DNA of 64,000 nt from CAVQCJ01 sp963771835 (lineage in GTDB: Bacteria; Actinomycetota; Actinomycetes; Prado026). The notes below the pieces were generated by a model that saw only the letters and a list, made by a program, of their open reading frames with translations, ran no database searches and had not been told where the DNA came from. Made by a program: the position numbers and the translations under genes. The stretch is from NCBI GenBank assembly GCA_963771835.1, contig CAVYVA010000004.1, forward strand, positions 558,001 through 622,000, given 5' to 3'. Of this stretch, positions 42,782 through 52,384 are shown one piece after another; the first letter of the stretch is position 1, and the number at the start of each line of letters is the position of its first letter.

Positions 42782-44283
42782 GCTCGTCGCGCGCCGCGGG
42801 GCTCGCCGCCCGGACGCCGCTGCGGATCAAGCTCGTGGCGCTGCTGATCGGCCTCCTGGTCCTCGGCCTCGCCGTCACCGGCTTCGCAGCCTGGACGTCG
42901 ATGCGGTCGTACCTGGTCGGCCAGGTCGACAACAACCTGGTCGCGCAAGCCGCCCAGGGCGTCAACCCGCAGCTCCTGCGCGTGAACCTGTCTCAGCTGA
43001 CGAGCGCCGACTGCGGCGGGAACGACAGCGGCCCCGGCGGGACTCCCTACGCCTTCGAGCTGAGCAACGCCTCGGGTTCATGGTCCTGCGCCCCGACTGA
43101 CGCGAACTCGAGCTCGGCTCCCGCGTTCCCGGACATGACCGCGAGCCAGGTGCGCGGCCTCGGCCGGACGACGTTGACCGTGCACTCCTTGAGCGGTGGC
43201 GGCCGCTGGGAGGTGACCGGCATCGTCATCCCCGGCGACACCATCTTCTTCCTGGCCGTGTCGCTGGACCCGGTGGAGCACACCCTCGGGCAGCTGGTGC
43301 TCATCGAGATCGTGGGCGGGCTGATCGTGGTCCTGCTGCTGGGGGTGCTCGGGTATGCACTCGTGCGCCGCAGCCTGCGGCCGCTGGTCGAGGTCGAGCA
43401 GGCGGCCGAGGACATCGCCGCCGGCGACCTGACCCGTCGGGTGCCCGAGCTGGACCCGTCCACCGAGGTCGGCCGGCTCTCGCGCGCGTTCAACACGATG
43501 CTCACCCGGATCGAGGCGGCCTTCCGGGCCCGCGAGGAGTCCGAGGCCGAGGCGAAGGTCTCGGAGGAGCGGATGCGCCGGTTCGTCGCCGACGCCAGCC
43601 ACGAGCTGCGTACCCCGCTCACGTCGATCCGCGGCTTCGCCGAGCTGTACCGCCAGGGCGCCGTGCCGGACCCGGCCGACATCTCCCGGATCATGCAACG
43701 GATCGAGGACCAGGCGACCCGGATGGGCCTGCTCGTCGAGGATCTGCTGATGCTCGCCCGCCTGGACCAGCAGCGCCCGCTGGACCTCGCGCCGGTCGAC
43801 CTGCTGACGATCGCCGGCGAGGCCGTCCAGGACGCGCGGGCGCTCGAGCCGGACCGGCCGGTCGAGCTGGTCGTCGCCGACGACGGTCCGCCGCCGGTCG
43901 TGCTCGGCGACGGGACCCGGCTGCGCCAGGTCGTGGGCAACCTGATGAGCAACGCGCTGACGCACACCCCACGGGGGACCCCGATCACGATCTCGGTGCG
44001 GACCGACGGCGGGTTCGGCGAGCTCGACGTCACCGACCGCGGTCCGGGGATGTCCGCCGAGGACGCGGCGCACGTGTTCGAGCGGTTCTACCGGGCCGAC
44101 TCGTCCCGGGCCAGGACCAGCGGCGGGACCGGGCTCGGCCTGTCGATCGCCGCGGCGCTGGTGGCGGCGCACTCCGGCGCCCTGACGGTGCGGACCGCAC
44201 CCGGCCAGGGCGCGACGTTCAGCCTCCGCATCCCGTCCGTCCCCGCCGACCTGCCCCTCGTCCTCGAACCTACGGACCAGTAA
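42778..44283 (+). CDS. Sensor histidine kinase paired with the response regulator
   Basis: ATG 42778 gives 501 residues: helix 1 (LVALLIGLLVLGLAVTGFAA), an extracytoplasmic sensor of about 130 residues, helix 2 (LIEIVGGLIVVLLLGVLGYA), a HAMP linker, the phospho-His in ADASHELRTPLTS, and an ATPase domain with NLMSNALTH (N box), DRGPGMS (G1) and GGTGLGLSIA (G2). All catalytic motifs look intact. The last codons (Pro-Thr-Asp-Gln) and the TAA stop fall inside the decayed palindrome shared with convergent kdpD. Confidence 0.93.
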   Translation: MSSSRAAGLAARTPLRIKLVALLIGLLVLGLAVTGFAAWTSMRSYLVGQVDNNLVAQAAQGVNPQLLRVNLSQLTSADCGGNDSGPGGTPYAFELSNASGSWSCAPTDANSSSAPAFPDMTASQVRGLGRTTLTVHSLSGGGRWEVTGIVIPGDTIFFLAVSLDPVEHTLGQLVLIEIVGGLIVVLLLGVLGYALVRRSLRPLVEVEQAAEDIAAGDLTRRVPELDPSTEVGRLSRAFNTMLTRIEAAFRAREESEAEAKVSEERMRRFVADASHELRTPLTSIRGFAELYRQGAVPDPADISRIMQRIEDQATRMGLLVEDLLMLARLDQQRPLDLAPVDLLTIAGEAVQDARALEPDRPVELVVADDGPPPVVLGDGTRLRQVVGNLMSNALTHTPRGTPITISVRTDGGFGELDVTDRGPGMSAEDAAHVFERFYRADSSRARTSGGTGLGLSIAAALVAAHSGALTVRTAPGQGATFSLRIPSVPADLPLVLEPTDQ

Positions 44284-44315
44284 GGCCTGAATTCGCCCTT
44301 ACCTGCCCGTAGGTT
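44267..44315. repeat. Long palindrome, family A copy 4 (left arm decayed)
   Basis: The right arm keeps the family core (CTTACCTGCCCGTAGGTT). The left arm has diverged (CCTACGGACCAGTAAGG), so pairing is imperfect. The histidine kinase stop TAA (44281-44283) and the kdpD stop TAA (complement of 44299-44301) both lie inside it. Confidence 0.7.
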
Positions 44316-46839
44316 GCGGCGGGACGACCGGGACAGCGGTCGGGAGGGTCACCACCATCGTGAGGCCGCCACCGGGGGTGTCCTCGGGGACGATCGAGCC
44401 GCCCATCGACTCGGCCAGCCCTCGCGACAGGGCCAGCCCCAACCCGACTCCGTTCGTGTTGTCCGCGTCGCCGAGCCGCTGGAACGGGGCGAATACCCGT
44501 TCCCGTTCGTCGGTCGGGATCCCCGGCCCGCGGTCGACCACGCGCAGCTCCAGCACGTCTCCCAGCGCGCTCGCCGTCAGCAACGGTGGCTCCTGCGCGG
44601 GGGCATGCCGAACGGCGTTGGCGACGAGGTTCGCCACGATCCGCTGGACGAGCGCCGGGTCGGCGACCACGTCCGGCAGCTCGGGCGGGACGTCGACGCG
44701 CACCGACCGGCCCTCGTCGCCGAGCTCGTCCAGCGCCAGCGCGACCACGTCGTCGAGCCCGAACCGCCGGGTCACCACCTCGAGCGCACCCGACTGCAGC
44801 CGGGACAGGTCGAGCAGGTCGTCGACCAGCCGCGCCAGCCGGTCCAGCGCGGAGTCCGCGGTGCCGAGCAGCTCGGCCCGTTCCTCCGGCGACCACTCCA
44901 CGTCCTGGCCGCGCAGGCTGGTGACGGCAGCCTTCGCCGCGGCCAGCGGGGTGCGCAGGTCGTGCCCCACGGCTGCCAGCAGGGCCGTACGCAGCCGGCC
45001 GGCCGCGGCCAGCGGGGCGGCGGTGGCGGCCGCCTCGGTCAGCCGGGCCTGCTCCAGCGCCACGGCCGCCTGGGCGGCGAACGCGCCGAGCACCCGGCGG
45101 TCCTCGGCCGGCAGCGGTCGCCCGGCCAGGACCATCGAGAGCAGCTCGCCCGCGGGGACCTCGGTCTCGCCCTCGGCCGGGCTCGTGCACGGGTGCTCTC
45201 CCACGTAAGCCACCACCTGCCAGCTGCCGGCGCCGGCGACGCCCGGGTCGGTCCGCTCGAGCAAGGTCACCGACTCCATCGCGAAGGCCTCGCGGACCCG
45301 CTCCAGCAGCGCGTCCAGCGAGCCCTCGCCGCGCAGAACGCTGCCGGCCGTCGTGCTCAGCAGCTCGGACTCCGCGGCCGCGCGGGCCGCCTGCCGGGTA
45401 CGGCGCGCGGCCCGGTCGACGACCGCGCTGACCAGGACGGCCACGGCGACGAACACCACCAGCGCGAGCACGTTGTTGCGCTCGTTGATCGTGAACGTGT
45501 GCACCGGGGGGACGAAGTAGTAGTTGAGCAGGAGCGAGCCGACGACCGCCGCCGCGAGAGCCGGCCAGAACCCGCCGACGAGGGCGACGAGCACGACCGC
45601 GAGCAGGAACACCAGGACGTCGCTGACCAGGTTCAGCCCGACCCGGCTCTGCACGAGCAGCAGCGTGAGCAGGGGCAGCAGCACCGCCGCCAGCCCGAAC
45701 CCCTGCATCCGCCGGCGGGTGGTGATCGCGCTCCCGATGGACGGCAGCCCGCCACCGGTCCCCGCGGCGGAGTGCGTGACGATGTGCACGTCGATGTCGC
45801 CGGACTCGCGCACCACCCGGGCGCCGATCCCGGGGCCGAAGATCCGCCCGAACCAGGACCGCCGGCTGGCCCCGAGCACGAGCTGCGTCGCGTTCTCGGC
45901 CCGGGCGAACTCCAGCAGCGCGCCGGTGACGTCGTCCCCGACGACCTGGTGGTACGTGCCGCCCAGCGACTCGACCAGCCGGCGCTGCACCGCGAGCTCG
46001 GCCGGGTTCGCACCGGTCAGCCCGTCGGAGCGGGCGACGTGCACGGCGAGGAGCTCGCCGCCGACCGCCCGCGCCGCGATCCGGGCCCCCCGCCGCAGCA
46101 GCGTCTCGCCCTCGAGGCCGCCGGTCAGCGCGACGACGACCCGCTCGCGGGTCTCCCAGGTCCCGGTGATCTCGTGCTCGGCCCGGTACTTCTGCAGGCC
46201 CTCCTCGACCTTGTCGGCGAGCCAGAGCAGGGCGAGCTCGCGCAGCGCGGTGAGGTTGCCGACCCGGAAGTACCGCGACAGCGCGGCGTCGACCCGCTCG
46301 GGCGGGTACACGTTGCCGTGCGCCATCCGGCGCCGCAGCGCCTCCGGCGACATGTCCACGAGCTCGACCTGGTCGGCGGCGCGGACCACCCAGTCGGGCA
46401 CGGTCTCTCGCTGCGGTACGCCGGTGATCTTCTCGACGACGTCGTTGAGGGACTCCAGGTGCTGGACGTTCACCGTGGAGATCACGTCGATGCCGGCGTC
46501 GAGCAGCTCCTGCACGTCCTGCCAGCGCTTCTCGTTCCGGGACCCCGGGACGTTGGTATGGGCGAGCTCGTCGACCAGCGCCACCTTCGGGTGCCGGGCG
46601 AGCACGGCGTCGGTGTCCATCTCCGGGAACGTGCCGCCCCGGTAGGCGACCTGGCGCCGCGGCACCGACTCGAGGCCGTCCGCCATGGCGCGGGTGAGCG
46701 ACCGGCCGTGGTCCTCGACGAACGCGACCACGACGTCGGTGCCGCGCTCGTTCCGGCGGTGGCCCTCGCCGAGCATGGCGTACGTCTTCCCCACCCCGGG
46801 GGCCGCCCCGAGGTAGATCCGCAGCCGTCCGCGTCCCAT
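44299..46839 (-). CDS. kdpD: Potassium sensor histidine kinase KdpD
   Basis: An 846-residue protein of full KdpD build: an N-terminal KdpD domain with Walker A YLGAAPGVGKTYAML and Walker B VALVDELAHTNVPGS, a Usp-like domain (about residues 220-340), four membrane helices (DUF4118 region, about 375-480), a GAF domain, then the kinase with AAVGHDLRTPLAAAKAAV and ATPase motifs DRGPGIPTDERE and GVGLGLALS. It senses potassium limitation and osmotic state. The partner kdpE is not adjacent, since the next gene downstream is the convergent, unrelated kinase. The C-terminal residues PTGR and the stop come from the palindrome. Confidence 0.95.
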   Translation of the reverse strand: MGRGRLRIYLGAAPGVGKTYAMLGEGHRRNERGTDVVVAFVEDHGRSLTRAMADGLESVPRRQVAYRGGTFPEMDTDAVLARHPKVALVDELAHTNVPGSRNEKRWQDVQELLDAGIDVISTVNVQHLESLNDVVEKITGVPQRETVPDWVVRAADQVELVDMSPEALRRRMAHGNVYPPERVDAALSRYFRVGNLTALRELALLWLADKVEEGLQKYRAEHEITGTWETRERVVVALTGGLEGETLLRRGARIAARAVGGELLAVHVARSDGLTGANPAELAVQRRLVESLGGTYHQVVGDDVTGALLEFARAENATQLVLGASRRSWFGRIFGPGIGARVVRESGDIDVHIVTHSAAGTGGGLPSIGSAITTRRRMQGFGLAAVLLPLLTLLLVQSRVGLNLVSDVLVFLLAVVLVALVGGFWPALAAAVVGSLLLNYYFVPPVHTFTINERNNVLALVVFVAVAVLVSAVVDRAARRTRQAARAAAESELLSTTAGSVLRGEGSLDALLERVREAFAMESVTLLERTDPGVAGAGSWQVVAYVGEHPCTSPAEGETEVPAGELLSMVLAGRPLPAEDRRVLGAFAAQAAVALEQARLTEAAATAAPLAAAGRLRTALLAAVGHDLRTPLAAAKAAVTSLRGQDVEWSPEERAELLGTADSALDRLARLVDDLLDLSRLQSGALEVVTRRFGLDDVVALALDELGDEGRSVRVDVPPELPDVVADPALVQRIVANLVANAVRHAPAQEPPLLTASALGDVLELRVVDRGPGIPTDERERVFAPFQRLGDADNTNGVGLGLALSRGLAESMGGSIVPEDTPGGGLTMVVTLPTAVPVVPPQPTGR

Positions 46840-46864
46840 GCCGGCAGTCTCCGCCCTTACCGTC

Positions 46865-47484
46865 CTAGCCGCCGAGCTGCTGCAGGGCGAGGTTGAGCTC
46901 GAGCACGTTCACCGTCGGCTCGCCGAGGAACCCGAGGTCGCGCCCGTGGATGTGCGAGGCGACCAGCGCGTGCACCTGCGCGGCGTCCAGCCCGCGGGCC
47001 TTGGCGACCCGGGCGACCTGCTCGTACGCGTACGCAGGGCTGATGTCCGGGTCCAGCCCCGAGCCGGACGCGGTCACAGCGTCGGGCGGAACGCTGGACG
47101 CGGCGACCCCGTCCAGCGCGGCGGCCGTGGCGCGCCGGTCCTGCACAGCCTTGAGCAGGTCGGTGTTGTTCGGTCCGAGGTTCGATGCGGACGACGACGT
47201 CGGGTCGTAGCCGGTCGCGCCCGCTGCGGACGGCCGGGGCTGGAACCACTGCGGGAGCGGGTTGCCCTTGTCGTCGGTGAAGTTCTGACCGAGCAGGCTC
47301 GACCCGACGGTGTGCCCGCCGGCGGAGACCAGGGAGCCGTTCGCCTGGTTGCGCAGCAGCAGCTGACCGATGGCGGTGACCGCCAGCGGGTACAGCACCC
47401 CGAGCAGGACGGTCAGGACGAGGAGCACGCGCAGCGACGCCCAGTACTGGCGGACCACGGCTGTGAGGTTGGCAGGCATGAGAG

Positions 47485-47488
<4 letters not shown>
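46865..47488 (-). CDS. kdpC: Potassium-transporting ATPase subunit C
   Basis: KdpC is the single-pass subunit that stabilises KdpB-KdpA and aids ATP binding. The 207-residue product has one N-terminal helix (LRVLLVLTVLLGVLYPLAVT) and the conserved segments SLLGQNFTDDKGNPLPQWFQ and VTASGSGLDPDISPAYAYEQ. The start is GTG 47488, which overlaps the kdpB stop as GTGA, or ATG 47479. Length is normal. Confidence 0.95.
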
Positions 47489-49613
<2,125 letters not shown>

Positions 49614-49614
<1 letters not shown>

Positions 49615-51278
49615 CAGTGCAGACCTTCCGCGAGTGGCCCGAGCGCCAGCGCCGGGCCGTAGGTCAGGGCGACGAGGATGAGGATCACGCCGAGCAGCAG
49701 GACGATGAACAGCGTCCGGTGCGTCGGGAGCGTGCCCGCGGTGACTGGCACCGGCTGCTGACGGGCCAGCGAGCCACCGAGCGCGACCGCGAAGATGATG
49801 GGCAGGAACCTGGCCACGAGCATCGCCAGACCGAGGGCGGTGTTGTACCAGGTGGTGTTCACCGAGATCCCGGCGAACGCGGAGCCGTTGTTGTTGCTCG
49901 CCGAGGTGAACGCGTAGAGCACCTCCGAGAGCCCGTGCGGACCCGAGTTCAGCATCCCCGCACGTTCACCGGGCAGGGACATGGCGATGCCAGTCCCGAT
50001 CAGTACGCAGGCGGGTGTGGCGAGGAAGTACAGGCTTGCGAGCTTGATCTCCCTGGCCTGGATCTTCTTGCCGAGGTACTCCGGCGTTCGCCCGACCATC
50101 AGACCTGCGACGAACACCGCGATGACAGCGAGCACGAGGATCCCGTAGAGGCCGGAACCGACGCCACCGGGCGCGACCTCGCCGGTCATCATGTCGAAGA
50201 TCGTGATGCCGCCGCCCAGCGGTGTGAAGCTGTCGTGGAAGCTGTCGACGGCGCCGGTCGAGGTGAGCGTCGTCGACGACGCGAACAGCGCCGACGCGGG
50301 GATCCCGAGCCGCGCCTCCTTGCCCTCCATCGCTGCACCGGCGGCCTGCAGGGCCGAGCCCGAGTGCGCAGTCTCGAAGGACGTGAGACCGATCACCGAC
50401 ACGACCCAGATGGTCGCCATCGCGATCAGGATCGCGTAGCCCTGCCGGACGTCGCCGACCAGCTTGCCGAACGTGCGTGGGAGCGAGAACGGGATGGCGA
50501 GCAGCAGGAAGATCTCCACCAGGTTGGTCCACTTGGTCGGGTTCTCGAACGGGTGCGCGGAGTTCGCGTTGTAGAACCCGCCACCGTTGGTCCCGAGCTC
50601 CTTGATCGCCTCCTGGGAGGCGACCGGACCGCCGGTGATGGTCTGGTGGCCGTTCGCGAGGGTGGTGACCGTGTCGTACGTGCTGTGCAGGTTCTGCACC
50701 GCGCCACCGACGATCAGGACGATCGCGAAGACGAACGCCAGCGGCAGCAGGATGCGCAGGCAGCCCCGGGTCAGGTCGACCCAGAAGTTGCCGAGCCGGT
50801 CGGTGCGCGACCGGGTGAAGCCACGGATCAGCGCGATGGCGACGGAGATGCCGACGGCGGCGGAGACGAAGTTCTGCACAGCCAGACCGGCCATCTGCAC
50901 CAGGTAGCCCATGGTGCTCTCGCCGGAGTACGACTGCCAGTTCGTGTTGGTCAGGAAGGACGCAGCGGTGTTCCAGGCCTGGTCGGCCTTGACGGCGGGG
51001 AACCCGAGCGAGAGCAGCAGGTGCTGCTGCACGCGCTGGAAGCCGTAGAGGAACAGCAGGCTGACCATCGAGAAGGCGAGCAGGCTGCGCAGGTAGGCGG
51101 TCCATCTCTGGTCCGCATCAGGGTCGACGCCCATGACCCGGTACATGCCGCGCTCGACCCTGGCGTGCTTGGACGCCGAGTACACGCGGGCCATGTAGTT
51201 GCCCAGGGGGACGTGCACGGCCGCGAGCAGGAGGACGAGCAGGCCGGCCTGCAGGAACCCGGCGGTGGTGTCGGACAT
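49614..51278 (-). CDS. kdpA: Potassium-transporting ATPase subunit A
   Basis: The 554-residue channel-like subunit has about ten helices and four selectivity-filter regions, including TNGGGFYNANSAHPFENPTK and SASNNNGSAFAGI. It belongs to the superfamily of potassium transporters with a fourfold P-loop. The start ATG overlaps the kdpF stop. Length is normal for KdpA. Confidence 0.97.
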
Positions 51279-51367
51279 CAGAACCTCTCGGGGAACACCA
51301 GAGCGACGACCAGGTAGATGACGACGGCCACGGAGACGACGAGGCCGACGATGTTCTCGGCGGTCAC
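51278..51367 (-). CDS. kdpF: KdpF, small subunit of the Kdp potassium pump
   Basis: A 29-residue peptide starting at GTG 51367 (MTAENIVGLVVSVAVVIYLV, then VALVFPERF). It is a single hydrophobic helix with the terminal Pro-Glu-Arg-Phe typical of actinobacterial KdpF. It stabilises the complex. Its stop overlaps the kdpA start (ATGA), and its start overlaps the stop of the 27-residue peptide upstream (GTGA). Confidence 0.88.
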   Translation of the reverse strand: MTAENIVGLVVSVAVVIYLVVALVFPERF

Positions 51368-51447
51368 AGCTTCTCGACCCCCTTGACGACGAGGGCGAGC
51401 ACGCCGAACACGGCGAGGGTCAGCAGCACGAACGCGACATCAGCCAT
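51364..51447 (-). CDS. 27-aa membrane peptide at the head of the kdp operon
   Basis: ATG 51447 encodes MADVAFVLLTLAVFGVLALV and then VKGVEKL: one membrane helix with a basic tail. The stop overlaps the kdpF start, so it is translationally coupled to the operon. It is distinct from KdpF, which follows. I believe similar peptides precede kdpF in other Actinobacteria, but I know of no assigned function. A role as a second small subunit or as a translational lead-in are the two simplest options. Confidence 0.7.
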   Translation of the reverse strand: MADVAFVLLTLAVFGVLALVVKGVEKL

Positions 51448-51488
51448 GGCTCGAGTCAACCGCTCCCGACACCGCGCGACAGCGGGCC

Positions 51489-51537
51489 TTGACGAGTCGT
51501 TGACGGTGGGCGGCGTGATCTTGACGGAGCCTTGACG
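51489..51537. promoter_or_regulatory. Four TTGACG boxes upstream of the kdp operon
   Basis: TTGACG occurs at 51489, 51500, 51521 and 51532. The boxes form two pairs with 11-bp spacing, the pairs being 32 bp apart. Tandem sites 11 bp apart are the hallmark of OmpR/KdpE-type regulators, so this is a likely KdpE operator for the minus-strand operon whose first start is at 51447. Confidence 0.55.
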
Positions 51538-51545
51538 CCACCGGC

Positions 51546-52286
51546 TCAGTTCAGGACCGCACCCACCTGGTTGGCCAGGGTCACCGCGACGAAGCGCTGG
51601 CTCAGGGTCGGCCGGCTGTCCGGCCGCGCGCGCATCAGGTAGCGGCCCCGCAGCCGGCCGCCGGACTCCACGAGCAGCTCGATGTCGACGTCCGGCGGGA
51701 GGCCGCGGTGCTCGACGTCCCACACCTCGCGCTTCCACTCGACCTCGCCGTCGTGGCGGAGCCGGGCCGGCTGGCCGATCCCGGCCATGCCGTGCTCGAA
51801 CTGGCAGCGGGTCAGCCCCAGGATCGCGACCAGCTGCTCCGACACCTGCTGGACCAGCCCGCTCCCGGAACCTCCCGCCGACACGACCTCGGTGGCGGCA
51901 CGGATCCCCTCCAGGTACCCGGCGTCCCGACTCGCGTGCGCCGCCTGCCGCCGTCCCCACACGGCGATCTCGGTCACCGCGATCCCCACGGCCAGCAGCA
52001 GCAGCGTGGTCCGGACGTCGGCCCGCCGGTCGATGACGAACCGCTGGTACGGCTGGGTCAGGAAGAAGTCGAACCACGCGGCCGCGGACACGGCCGTGAG
52101 GTAGCCCGCGAACCGGAAGCCGTTGGCCGCCACCGCGACCACGACCAGGACGAGGACCAGCGCAGCATCGGTGTTGGGGAAGCTGTCGCGGACCAGGGCC
52201 AGCAGGGCGCACGCGACGAACGGGCCGAGGACGGCGGCCACCAACGCGGCGCGGTCGCGCGTGAGCAGGGACGGCAACCGGATCAC
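51546..52286 (-). CDS. DUF4118 (KdpD-like) membrane sensor protein without kinase
   Basis: The 246-residue product has four closely spaced helices (first LVAAVLGPFVACALLALV) matching the DUF4118 membrane module of KdpD, followed by a GAF-like cytosolic region that ends at the C-terminus. It lacks the KdpD Walker domain, the Usp domain and the kinase. It ends 99 bases upstream of the kdp operon on the same strand, so it may share regulation with it. A sensory or modulating role for potassium uptake is an inference from domain and position. Confidence 0.75.
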   Translation of the reverse strand: MIRLPSLLTRDRAALVAAVLGPFVACALLALVRDSFPNTDAALVLVLVVVAVAANGFRFAGYLTAVSAAAWFDFFLTQPYQRFVIDRRADVRTTLLLLAVGIAVTEIAVWGRRQAAHASRDAGYLEGIRAATEVVSAGGSGSGLVQQVSEQLVAILGLTRCQFEHGMAGIGQPARLRHDGEVEWKREVWDVEHRGLPPDVDIELLVESGGRLRGRYLMRARPDSRPTLSQRFVAVTLANQVGAVLN

Positions 52287-52384
52287 CCCTTTCGTCGCTG
52301 GTCAGATCGTCGCAGACCCGCCCCGGCCGAGTCCCGGGACCTGGGTGGTTCAGCACGGCGGGCAGCCGCCCGACATAAGGGACG

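Noticed and set aside
44314..46896. 860-aa plus-strand ORF over kdpD
   Set aside because: It is antisense to an intact kdpD with all motifs, and its own translation lacks any domain.
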